NCBI GenBank assembly: GCA_036674765.1
Contig: JARVKI010000098.1
Location: 62,001-126,000, forward strand
Direction: 5' to 3'
Source: Seiridium cupressi
Lineage: Eukaryota; Ascomycota; Sordariomycetes; Amphisphaeriales; Sporocadaceae
Length of the DNA stretch: 64,000 nt
Shown here: in pieces, positions 46,750-57,867 of the stretch
Layout of the letters: every line of letters starts with the position of its first letter
Numbering within the stretch: the stretch's first letter is position 1
The notes under the pieces: model-generated
Database searches by the model: none
What the model was told of the DNA's origin: nothing
Seen by the model: only the letters and a program-made list of their open reading frames with translations
Translations under genes and position numbers: made by a program

Positions 46750-47340
46750 TAGACGCTGACGGTGTGGTTGCTGAAGGAAGATCAGTATGTGTCGCCCATC
46801 CACGAATCCGATATTGCGGACCAAGCCTCTGTCCGCAGGAGCGGGGTGCAACTCCGACGGCTGCCTCCGCACTCACGCAAACGGAGAATGCTCCTGGCGG
46901 GTGCGAGGGCGGGGCATTCGGTGAAGAGATGCTCGGCAGTTTCCGGGTTCCCAGGGACAGTGGGGACAGTCCCGCTGGGCGGGCGGTGCAATGCCCTATC
47001 ACTGAGGCGTACCGTTCCGCTCCGGAGGCGGAGAAGCATGGTACATTCTTTCTTGGTGACTAACTAGGCGATCATATAGTGCGAGTGTGTCGACCAATCC
47101 GTCCGAAGAGCGCATCAGGGTACGGGGGGTTTTATTTGTGGTTTGCTTCCAGGCCCATGTGCAGCGAAAACTATCCCAACGGAGGGCTCCGTTCTGGCTT
47201 GTTGATAATTCCATAGATGGCCTTCTTGCGATCCCCTTCGGCCTCCGTGTCGGCCATTACATCAGCGCGCATCGCTCCAAGAAATCCATCCCAGCTCCAC
47301 ATAGCGAGGTCAAGCCTTCTACTACGCGTCGTATGTGTTC
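46750..47340 (-). mobile_element. Non-LTR retrotransposon (LINE) 3' fragment
   Basis: Minus-strand pieces in different frames read SWDGFLGAMRADVMAD, AEGDRKKAIYGIINKP, then LVSHQER, MLLRLRSGTVRLSDRALHRP and NPETAEHLFTECPALAPARS. The last two are typical of the C-terminal zinc-knuckle region of fungal LINE reverse-transcriptase polyproteins, in which the cysteines flank an ETxEHxxxxC motif. The first cysteine pair is lost (PTVPGN where CPxC is expected) and frames are shifted, so the element is dead. The reverse transcriptase core is not present in the window. Ends and target-site duplications were not found. Confidence 0.7.
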
Positions 47341-48734
47341 ACTCATACATGAAACCCGGCCTGCAGCAATATCACGTTTTTCTTATTTCTCTTTTACAAA
47401 TAGCGCCTTTGTTGGTTACTCTTGAAACAAAGGCCCGATAACTTCCGAATTAGAGTTCAACTCGAGTCAGGCACGCCAAAAAAGGATTCCCCCGTTGCTG
47501 GGTGCATTAGCAAGTCGCTAGAAGCATGGAATAAAACTATGACACTAGAGTTGAGTGAATGTCAATCTCCAAGCAGCGCCACAGTCGGAATCGGGCCCCT
47601 AGCTTGCTGTGGTTCCCGACTCCTTACTTGATCTTGATCGGTCGAGGTCTCTATGCTTGAAGGTTGACGTTGCTTTCGCACTCCCCGATCCCTCGAAAGT
47701 TATCATGAATATTCATGCGACACAATCCAGAGATGGTTTGGGAAAATGGTCAACTTAGGCACCCATTCCCGCGGCTTCTTCTCCTTGTTTCCTCGGATCC
47801 CTAGTTGTGGCTACCTCGCCTGGCTGGACCAAAGCTAAATCTGCGTTCAGAGTTTTCAATCACGTGCAGGTTTCAGTTACTTAATTGTCAGCTTGACACG
47901 ATGGAAGTCTTGCACAGTATCGAACATGCATGAGCCAGTAACTTTTTATACACTTTTGATGGGAAAAGAATTTTGGATTGATAATAGTAGATACTGGATG
48001 CCAGAGCCTCATTTCGACATGATACTACAGATCGTCATTCTGGGACTTGAAACATCTCGGTGATGAGCATGTTCATGGAAGAAGTCTACAGGTCGTGTCA
48101 TGACGATGGGGTAACTGCATGAGTCGATGAGGTAGTGCTAGATTGTTTCGAACGCACTCACCTTAACATGCGCGACCACTAGACTAGCTGCGGTCTTACT
48201 GTATTCGAGAGGATCAAGATGAAGGATATCTCCAGACCCAACACCCAGCATCTAGTACGAGGTTACCTCCGCGGTCTCGCAAGCCGCTGATGTTTGTTCA
48301 AATTACGAAAGACATTTGAGCATCGTGCATGAGAAGGCCTAGCTTGCATTCTCCAGGTGATCGTGGCAATGCTGCCGGTAGCTCTCTCTAGCATTAGCGT
48401 GGTGAACTCTATTAAGAAGGGATTTCGGCCAGATCCGTCCGTCGTTGACGCCGAACTAGCCCTACAATCACGTTGTTCTTGGACGAGTTTTATTTCAGAA
48501 AACTCTCGGGCACAACGTAGTTCGGTGCAATACCTAACATGAATTCATCGTGGCGAGAACTAGAAAGTTTCGAGGTGACTGTGCCACACCGATATGCACG
48601 AAGCGTCCTTAGCACTCAACATCGTGGATCACGACCCTCGTATTCTCGGGAGATCAGCTAACGAGATGTCTGTGTAGGCTTCACAACGGGAGAGGACAGG
48701 CGTGAAAAGGTCGCTATTGAAGTAATACAATTGA
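47341..48734. other. Intergenic, no supported gene
   Basis: Only short frames of no protein character; right end is the promoter of the secreted protein gene. Confidence 0.3.
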
Positions 48735-48742
48735 TATAAATA
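48735..48742 (+). promoter_or_regulatory. TATA box of the small secreted protein gene
   Basis: TATAAATA lies about 120 bp before the ATG at 48865, followed by a C/A-rich leader (AACACAATCAACACCACTCG) typical of strongly expressed fungal genes. Confidence 0.6.
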
Positions 48743-48864
48743 CCCATGGCCATGTCCTGTCCAGTACGACCATCGTCAACACATTCCACAACACAATCAA
48801 CACCACTCGACTACGACTCCATCTCAACAATTCTTTGAAACAAAGTTTCCATCTCTTATTCAAT

Positions 48865-49369
48865 ATGAAGTTCTCAGACATTATCGCCCTTGCTTCCGCA
48901 GCTTCATGCACTCCGCTGCAGAAGAAACAAGCTCAGCCTACGGACTTTGAAATCCAAGACTTCACTGCAGACTGTACTGTTCATAGTACCGAATGCAAGT
49001 AAGTTACCACCACTATCCTCATAGCTTCATCCAGATCTGACATGGTCTAGTTACAACTTCGCCATTGTTTGGGACCCTGCTCAGCCCCCAAGCCATTGCA
49101 GCGCCGTTCTTCAGGGCTTTGGTCAGCTTCCCGAAGTTGCTGACGGGCAGTGCTCTGACAATCCTGCTTTGACCTGGGCGGCTACTAAGACTCCCGACGG
49201 CGGGTTGGACCTTTCCGTTGGGTACAAATGGCCGTTCAACGCGTGTTACAACCTCAAGTACTGCCATTTGGTCCCTGCCGGTCTGATTGCGACCGAGAAC
49301 AATGGCGCTTCGACCTCGCAGCATTACACCGGCCCTCTCAGCTTTGGCGCCTCCGTGTTCGAATGCTAA
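48865..49369 (+). CDS. Small cysteine-containing secreted protein, hypersensitive-response-inducing-like
   Basis: Exons 48865-48998 and 49051-49369 (donor GTAAGT, acceptor GTCTAG) give 150 residues. The N-terminus MKFSDIIALASAASCTPLQK is a short signal sequence; the cysteine at 15 is where relatives usually have alanine or valine. The mature part starts DFEIQDFTADCTVHSTEC and ends HYTGPLSFGASVFEC. It also has QLPEVADGQCSD and GLDLSVGYK, the block order I associate with fungal 'hypersensitive response-inducing' elicitor proteins (DFxIxDFxAxCxPHSxxC ... LPxVxDGxC ... LxLTVS ... YTGP). Seven cysteines remain in the mature chain, so one is unpaired or the protein dimerises. The expected place is the apoplast; function in a host is inferred from the family name only. 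The strong TATA box supports high or inducible expression. Confidence 0.7.
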
Positions 49370-50270
49370 GCGCCGGCGACCGCATAGGTCGAGCAGTCTA
49401 CCTTCGCACTGAGGGCCCTGTCTTCTTCTTTCCTTTATTGGTCGCTCTTTCACCGAATTGTTCTACATTTTTCTATTAGTTTATGTCACTCTTTAAGTTT
49501 GCATCATTCTTCTGTATATACTTAGAAATAGCATATAAATAAAAGTTCTCCGTATATCCAGCTTAGCAACAACGCAGTTTCTCGTTACTTCGGACACTTC
49601 CAAATTATCCTACGCCCTCAAAAAGTCAGTGTTATGTAGTGATAATGCCAACAGCGTCGTCAATACCTTTCGTAAGTGGATCTACGGGACCGGAGCCAAG
49701 GCCCGTATAATGGTAGTAAGAGCCGGAGTCGACACGAACGAGAGGGAGCCGCTGCATGCAATATTTTTTCCTCGTGTTGGACATCATTGGATCATTGAAT
49801 CATCGAAAGGATGCCACGACCCCGAAGTCCGGAGTTAAACCGGGAGAAGACCCAGTTAGGACAGTTCAGCTATCCTTCCTGACGCTTCTTCCCAGCGCCT
49901 TTATGCCAGCACACACACAGCCGCGACCTGAAGAGAATCGAGATATTAGTGCTGTCGTATTGGCAGCTTCATCTTACGAGCCAGCGACAGGCCAGCAGAA
50001 TCCAAAAGGCTGCGGCGAAGAATTTTACCATGAAGGGCCAAGGTCGCAGGCTATTGCAGCTAGATAGTTGGGCCGAACGTTCAACTGCGTCAGGCTTCGG
50101 ATGAAGAGAACATCATTGGTTTCGTTTGTTTCACGTTGCACCACAGAGTCGTCAGAATTCCCAAATCTGACATTATCTATCTCATCTATCTACTTGCTTG
50201 ATCCGTATCCAGAACTTCACAAGCATCAAAAGTTTATGAAGATCTCATAACTTTCCAGAATCTCTCAGCT
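49370..50270. other. Intergenic
   Basis: No intact gene. A minus-strand frame ending near 49636 reads protein-like for about 38 codons (DSGSYYHYTGLGSGPVDPLT) and may be another fragment, but it is too short to trust. Confidence 0.3.
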
Positions 50271-53200
50271 CTATTTGCCTTCCTTCTCACGCTCCTGGAT
50301 CCGAGTAAAGGCAAGGGTTGCGGCACCGAAGTCGATAATACCTGCTCCCTGATCAGCCTGTACAGCGGTCGTCGCATCGAGATACAGCTTCCCGCTGAGA
50401 GAATGATATCGGACCGTTCCATCCTTGCCCTTGTTGGGCGATGGATACTTCGGAGGGATTTGCAACGAATTGAAGGCAGTCATCCTTTTTGGTGTCGATG
50501 GACCTTCTCTGCGGGGAGAATTGCCACTCTTGCCCACCTGGAAAGTAGGTGCCGGAATGTGCTTGGCTCCAGTGGCAGATCCAGATCCACTGGCCGGCGA
50601 CTGCTGCAAAGGTGGATGGAAACTTGCAGACTGGAGGCCATAGCCAGTGCCGGAGATGGGGGCGGGCATTGTTGACCCAAACTGCTGTCCAGAGAAAGGA
50701 GCGCTAGGCGGTTTGGTTGGCAGTCTGTGAGAAAGCTGCTGATTCGTGATGCCACCTGAGCGTGTACTTTTCGAACTGGCAGGTGTCTCAGCCGCTGAGG
50801 CCACAATTGGGGCTGTGGGAGAGGCGGTGTTCGCGGTTGATTTGATCTTGCGCTTGTAGCTCCTCTTCGGCGTCTGTCCCTCCCGTAGAGGAGAGGCGAC
50901 GGTTGCCGGCATAGGCTTAGCAGGAATAGACGTTGAACCCGGAGGACGACTGGGCGAATAGTCAGGAGAGGCCATTTTCCGAGCTGATAGCAACTCATAT
51001 TTCGGCATCGCAAGAGCCTTGGCACCGCCCTTCAGACCGGTCGGCCGTACATTAGTCACGGGTCTCACAGGCAAGGATGGGTGGACCATCATTACGTCTG
51101 ACACAGAACTTAGGTGAGACCGAGCTGTCTGTGTATTGTTGCAAGGCAGGACCGTGATGCTCTCAGAGCGTGTGGCTTCTGTACAAGGCTTTCGTGTAAT
51201 TGGCGAAACATTGTCATCCGGCGAACGAGTGCCTGCTGGACTCTGGAGAACATGTCGTGTGGCGGTACCCGACAAGTGAGGCTCAGTATTTAGAGCCGGG
51301 TCAGGTCTCGGAGCTGGGGTCGGTGTTGTGTCTCGCTCTCTTGACTTCGAGAACGCATTTTCTGTACCCTTCTGTGTTCTTGGACGCGATAGTTCATTAG
51401 TGTTCTTGCGCGGGCGGCCGCGAGCCTTCTTTGCAGGTGTTTGGGGCTGCACCTTCTCCTCTTGACTATCATCAGCGGTCATCAAGCTGGCAGACCTCTT
51501 TAGAGCCGGATGATGATCTCCATGGGTAGTTGGTGACTGACTCGGGGGAGTGGTTGCTTTCTGCGACTGAGCTTGGCTCTTCTGGAGGCTGACGTCGGAT
51601 GCGGAGTCGGATCCCTTCGTATCGTACTGGCCGATAGACGCTGTGGAATTGCCATTCAAAGAAACCTTATCCTCGCCTTTCTTAGCTGGCGAAACTTGAG
51701 AGTGGTGCTCGTTCGTCTCATCTGCGTCAGGCGTGCGAGGAGTTTGCTGAGCTTTGACCTGAGAGGTTGCCTTCGGCGCCAGCACAATCAAGGCGGGATT
51801 CTTGTCCTGCGGGTTGGTCTCGAGCTTTGTGTTGCCCAGATCCTCTTCTGGCTCACTATGGACCATATCATCCTCTGAACGGGAGTCTTCTTCGCCAGGC
51901 GATGAATCACCATCAGTATCACCATCTCTCAGAAGCTCGTCTATATCGTCAGCGAACGGAACGAAACCTAGCTCGGAATATCTAGCATTAGGACGACGTG
52001 CCCGATTACCACGTCCTGAATGCCGTGGCTCCGATTGCTCGGCCCCTGCCAAAGTGCCCTGGCGCTCCATCTTCCTGTTGGCAGCTATTTTTTGAAGATC
52101 CTCTTTGTGACGCTGCCTGGCGAGTTTATCTGCGGCTCTCTTCGCCGTCTTTTTCTCCATTTCAGCCTGTCTAGCCTCTTCCAATTTCTCTTCCTCTTCA
52201 ACACTCTCAAGGTAATCCTTATACGGGGCAATGATGCGTTGTGCCTCTTGGATGACCGAATCAGTCACATCTCCACGGCTGGATTCCTTCATCGGCGTGT
52301 CGATCGGCGTGCCAATCGGCTGCGTATCATTGAAGATGCGATAGCGGCCATCTTCGTTGAGCAGGTCTAGTTCCCCATCGATCTCGGCAATTTGGTGCAT
52401 GCCCGGTACGGCCCATCGCTGCAGCCAATGTCCGTCCAGAACAAGACCAAAGTTCTGTGGAATAAAGATCCTATAGCCGACCCAGTCGTGAAGAAAGGGA
52501 CGGAAGTCATCAGGCAGGTACTCCACCATTTCTGGCAAGAAGAAAGAGTATGTGCCACCTAGACCGGGAGGAGCCTCGCCATCATATGGACCGCGATGGT
52601 CAGTGTCGAAGTTCATAGTATAACCCAGAGGTGAAATGACAGCGTACCCTGGCGGCATAGGAATGGTCATGAATGACAGGTCCAGAGGATCGTTCACCAC
52701 AGCTGGTGTCATGGCTCTCTCGACAGGCCCAGCAGCTATTGGATCAGGACGGGTGCCTCCAGGGAAGGCTTCAGGTATAGTGTAGCCGATCTCAGAGGAT
52801 GTGACTGTTTCGCTGGCTGGCTTCATCAGATGCGAACTCACGTACTGGCACTCAAGCTCATGAAACCGTCTATTCCATACTTGCTCGCGCTTCTGGGTGG
52901 GGTCAATACGTGGAAAAGCATCAGAAAACACCTTCTCGAACAGTTCTCCTGGAGATTCTTCGTCGATGCTGCGTTGCAGTTCAGTCAGATCAGTTCGAGT
53001 ATCAAATCGATTCTGTCTTTCCGACATTGGAGATTGAGCAACTCTCTCACGCCCTTGGTTGGCTTGAGTCGCGCGCATGTTGAGTAGTGAACTTCCTCGT
53101 CGAGGCTGTTGTACATGGTGACCTTCAGATATTACCTGAAAAGGGATTCCGAACGACGGTGAATATGATTCAGGCCGAACATCTTCGAAGAAAGTGGGCT

Positions 53201-54818
53201 GAGGTGACTGGTAATTCTCCAAATCGTCTGGTGCCGTCCAATCACCAGCTCTAGAATAATTCGGTGGAGAAAGGATATGAGCCAAGGCCTTCTCATAGTC
53301 GTCCGTAGGGTCCGACTGCGGATCGTGTGCCTCACGCAAAGGGCTTCTGACGGGAACGTTGTGGGCGGTGTTGATTGCACCACACTCCTCGGCGTGGGCT
53401 TTTCTGTTCTTAGTCTCGATGCTTGCGGTGATGTCGCCGTCGGTGCTGGTGCTGTGTGGGTCACTTTGACTGTTCCCGGACCTTCTTTGGCCGGGGGTGG
53501 AGAGTGCACCGCCAGCAAATTCCTCGTCCGTGTGAACGATCGAAGTCAGAGTAAAATCATCCGTCACAAAGTCAAGCTGGCTTTCATCCTCGACCGGCGT
53601 GAATTGCGGTGGAGGAGGGCTGACGCGGTACTCGCCTGCCTCTTCGAGGATCTGTCTTCCGCAGGGGCCGATGACTACGGTACCGCGAGGTAGGATACAA
53701 GTCAAGAGACGAATGCTATTCCTGACTTTAATCTTTGGACTAGTCAGGGCGACGGAGAACAGTGCCCGCACCGGCGTCTGGCTGATCTCTTCAGAATCTG
53801 TGGATCTCTCGTCCTGGGCCTCGCAGTCATCCTCGTCCTCGTTGTCGTCGTTATCCTCGTCGTCGTCGTCTTCTTCATCCTCGTTATCATCCTCGAAGGC
53901 GTCCAAGAGTTCATGAAAGCTAGAGCCATTGGTGTGATGGCCTATGCTCGTGGCATTGCTGTCTTGAATCTTGTAAGAAGTGTCTGTTGGAAGATTAATT
54001 GGAAGCGGCCAAGCAACCTTCGTGTGGCTCCAACGCTTGATTCGATCAGCAACGTCGGGAAAGCCATGATGATCAACAAAATTGGCAGCTTTGTGCATCT
54101 CAGCGTTTGTCAGTAGTTCCATCTCAACAGGACCGTCGTGCTCGAAGTCGCCGTCTACCGAATTAGCATATTCCCACGCGGATTGATCCAAAAAAGACTT
54201 CCAGCGAGCTTCCTGAGCTTGTTCGTCACGAAATACGCGTCTGTGTTAAATTCGAATTAGTTTTTCGCGTTTCTCGATGTGGGGGGAGCGGAAGAAGAAC
54301 GTGATTGCTACTTACACCCACGCCTCAATTTCGTCACTGGAAAGCAGCAATGACTCGCAAGCTCTCTGGAAGGAGCCGTGATAGCTGGATAGTTCAAATA
54401 AAACGACCGATTTGCCAACGTGGTCAAGGTCCTTCCACTCGATTGCATATAGAGGTCGCGTGATAGGTACTTCACCTTCCATGTCGAAAAACTCGTCAAT
54501 GCCTCTCATAGGTGGGTTGTTCCAATAGTGCTCAGGCAATTGGTGTTGCAGTGGGCACGAATCTGGGATTTCAAGAGGCTCAGCATCGTCTTGCTGATCA
54601 AGTCTCTCATGTGTAGTGTGTGCGTCAAAGTCGATGGTTTCGATGTCGTCGATGCCGTTGATGCCATCAATGTCGTTGATGTCAAAGGGAGCAAGGTCCC
54701 AAGTCGGGGAATGCAAAGCAGGGTCTTCTGGAGCAAGCTCAGGAAGAGCAAAAGCATCATCCACATCCATTGTGGATGTATCAACCTCTTCAGCCGCATT
54801 CTCAGATGCCGCCGACAT
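50271..54818 (-). CDS. Large disordered, probably nuclear protein with AT-hook-like motif
   Basis: Exons 54818-54316 and 54240-50271 (donor GTAAGT, acceptor ACACAG) give 1490 residues. The N-terminal part has IEWKDLDHVGKSVVLFELSS and ACESLLLSSDEIEAWV, probably a small folded region. Near residue 285 is a run of about 25 aspartate/glutamate residues. A folded island lies around residues 690-800 (MTIPMPPGYAVISPLGYTM, FFLPEMVEYLPDDFRPFLHD, NFGLVLDGHWLQRWAVPGMH). It is followed by a charged coiled-coil-like stretch (EEEEKLEEARQAEMEKKTAK). The remainder is Ser/Pro/Thr-rich and basic, with KKARGRPRKN, an AT-hook core (RGRPRK). The C-terminus ends in another short conserved-looking piece (TPKRMTAFNSLQIPPKYPS). 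Nuclear, chromatin-associated function is inferred from the hook and acidic tract. No family recognised. Confidence 0.75.
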
Positions 54819-56225
54819 GATTGCGCGGCTGAGGAGGCGGCTGTGAACAGGTTGTGATGGGATGGAATGGTGAGTTGTGAGTGGCCGATTGTTCGGAGGA
54901 ATCGACGATGAAGTTTGCAAAGTTGGGATGGATGGCTCCCAAGTGCATTGTCCGACGATTCTGAGTGGCACAAATTGCAACACTTGCCTAAACGCGCCTT
55001 ATCGATTATTTCGAGCTTGTCACAATTCTGCTGAATATTTCACTGCTGGTAAAATCAACGTGCTTTCGAGCTGTGGGTTCCTCACTGAACTTTTCCATTA
55101 TCACATCACATTCACATCACCTTCACCTTCACTTTGACCAGACAACCGGCGCCAAGAATCTGATGCAGCCACTGTCATTGAGCTCTAGAGCCGGCCAGTG
55201 ATATATTGGATGAGAGATAGGATCCTTACTCAATATTATTGCTAACTTCTAGGTCTTGGTTTTTTGAGCCTTGTTTGCTGGCATTGGCCAGAATTACCCA
55301 TCGAAGACCTGTTATCAATTACAAGCCACATTGTATAGTATAGAACTAAGGTCCCATAATTTTTTCCGGTTAGAAAAGCGGATATGCCGTGAACTTTTGG
55401 TCCTATACTCTGTGGTTCAAATGTATCCCAGCACCCAATGTTGGGGTGACGCTGGAACTTAAAGTGCAAAAGGACAAATCCAGTACCTCTCTTCGTAGAT
55501 TAAATACAAATTCAAGAGACGTCTTGGGTTGTTCAGAGCATTCTCTTCCATCAGTTGTGCGGAATCAAATATCAAAACATCTGTAAGCTTGGCGGTTTCA
55601 GCCAGGTGCATATTAGCTATGATCCTCAAAATCGGCAACTGTCAAGTAAACCATCATGAATTGTATCCAACGAAAGCAAATAACACATGTTCACGCGTTG
55701 AACTCAGGGCAATAACGTTTGATTTCTGAAAATCAACAAGGCCAGAACGCGGGAAACTGGCAGCGTGTACTTTCCTTGTATGTTTAAAAACATTATATAT
55801 CAAATGTGCTGTGCTCCATTGATCGGATGAACAGACCCGAATCTATGGAACCAATGAAGAAATCAAGCAATAGTTGGCGGGCTCTAGTTAGTGTGCACAG
55901 CAACATTCAATGTCTTTGAAGTCCCTGAATGCTATGCAGGAATAGCAGCTAAAAACAGGAGTAAGTGCTCATCGCACTGTCGTGCACGGTGTTTTGGAGC
56001 TCCGTGCGTTGCCAAGCTCGACGTCAGCTCCTTGCCGCAGTCGCAGCTCACACCTTGGAAGCTATCCCAATAGCAAACGCAATCGTTTCGGTGAACCTGC
56101 ATCACTGCAGCTCTAGGGAATCCGACTTTAGCCAATCTCAATTCCAGCATCCATCAGCTCAATTGCAACTCCTTATTACCGTTTGAGCCCTCGGTCGACC
56201 GAGAACCAGCCGCTCCACCGCCGTC
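54819..56225. other. Divergent promoter region
   Basis: Shared upstream region of the large minus-strand gene and END3. No gene recognised; CATCAC/CTTCAC-rich repeats lie near 55100-55135. Confidence 0.35.
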
Positions 56226-57565
56226 ATGGCACCCCGAATCGAGGCATCCGAGATCGAGACGTATTGGAACATCTTCACAACGAGAACGAATGGCGCCAAA
56301 TACCTGACGGGCGAGATGGCAGCGCCGCTGCTGAAGAATAGTGGGCTGCGCGATGACCAACTCGAGAAAGTGTGGGATGTGGCCGACATCGACAACGACG
56401 GAAACCTCGATTTCGAGGAGTTCTGTGTAGGAATGCGGATTATCTTTGATATTGTCAATGGGGTAGGTGAATCATTTCCACAAACACATGGCGACTTCAA
56501 TCAAGAAAAGCAGAAGGTTGACGCCAGTTCAGGAGTATGCCGAGGTCCCCAACACCCTGCCCGATTGGCTGGTTCCCGAATCCAAGGCGCATCTCATACA
56601 AGCAACGCGCGCATTAACGGGGAAGCAAGTCGCATTCGAGCAAGTAGACGATGATCCCGACTCGCCTGGTCTGAAGGACGGCTTCGATTGGTACATGAAA
56701 CCGCAAGACAAGTCCAAGTACGAGTCGATATATCAGGAGAACAGAGACATGCGCGGAGAGATATCCTGTGAGCTAGCAACACCTCACCTGAGAGGTTCCT
56801 ACAGTAGGACCCATAAACTGACCAAGCATCTTCGCAGTCAATGCTCTAGGCGATCTCTACGAATCCCTCGACGTCCCAGATACCGATATCCGTAGCGCCT
56901 GGAACCTGATCAACCCCTCCGCCTCGTCAACAATCAACAAGGACGCCTGTCTTGCCTTCCTACACATCCTGAACAACCGGCATGATGGGTATCGGATCCC
57001 GCGGACTGTTCCGGCCTCTCTCCGCTCGTCGTTCGAGCGCAACCAGATCGACTACCAGGTAGACTCAGCGCGCAGCTCCGCTGCTGCCTCGCGCTGGGCC
57101 GCCAAGGCCGACGACACCACGAGCACGGGCCGCAAGGCCAAGTTTGGCGACCAGTACTTGACACGGCTGGGCAGAGGTGGCTTCAAGACGGGCGGCACGG
57201 ATTTCAGTAGCGAGAAGACGGATGACTGGGAGGAGGTGCGGCTCAAGAAGCAGCTACAGGAGCTGGACGATAAGATGGCCAAGGTCGAGGAGATCGCAAA
57301 TCGCCAGCGCGGTGGCAAGAGGGACAGCAAGCCGGCGCTGGTGAAGCGGGAACTGGAACAGCTGATAGACTACAAGCGCAAGGAGTTGCGGGAATTGGAA
57401 GAAGGCAATGGCAAGGCGAAGACGGGAAGCAGTCTGAGGGGCGTTGCGGATGATTTGGCTACGGTCAAGGAGCAGGTGGATGGGCTGGAGTCTCATCTCA
57501 GTTCGAGGTCACAAGTCTTGGAGCAGTTGCGCAGGGAGATTGAGGATGAGAAGACGAGGAGATAA
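56226..57565 (+). CDS. END3: END3, EH-domain protein of the actin/endocytosis complex
   Basis: Exons 56226-56462, 56533-56767 and 56838-57565 give 399 residues, matching the family. Donors are GTAGGT and GTGAGC; the acceptor at 56531-56532 is chosen over a nearer AG because it keeps the sequence [21 protein letters not shown]. The N-terminal EH domain has an EF-hand loop, [13 protein letters not shown] (residues about 56-68). The second EH-like domain carries [20 protein letters not shown] and [21 protein letters not shown] conserved [20 protein letters not shown] follows. The C-terminus is a long coiled coil ([20 protein letters not shown] onward). In yeast End3 joins Pan1 and Sla1 at cortical actin patches and is needed for the internalisation step of endocytosis; the same is expected here. 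All domains are intact. Confidence 0.95.
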
Positions 57566-57867
57566 TGTTGGTAATACATGGGGGCTTATGCGCTAAGCTG
57601 GATAAGCGTTGTAATGCTATGATGTATTACATGATGCATGTTTATGATTCCAATATACAATACTGGCGTTACCCAGTCATGACTTGCAGCAGGCACAATG
57701 TTTCGAAGTGGCGGGCCTCATGAGTGCAGTTGCAACACTACAATTGAAAGGATTAGGGTATCTATGGGTATTTCAATCTCTCCTCCCCGAAAGGCACGAT
57801 CAACATGTATTCTCCCTTCATCTCGTACGCTGTGAACTCCAGATGAATGTTCAAATATGTGGAACAA
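57566..57867. other. Convergent 3' flanks of END3 and the oxidoreductase
   Basis: About 300 bp with no coding signal. Confidence 0.4.

Noticed and set aside
49630..49760. Short minus-strand protein-like tail (DSGSYYHYTGLGSG)
   Set aside because: Too short, with a stop just upstream and no splice acceptor, to claim a gene remnant.
53800..53910. Tandem GTC/CTC-type trinucleotide pattern
   Set aside because: It simply encodes the Asp/Glu-rich run of the large minus-strand protein.
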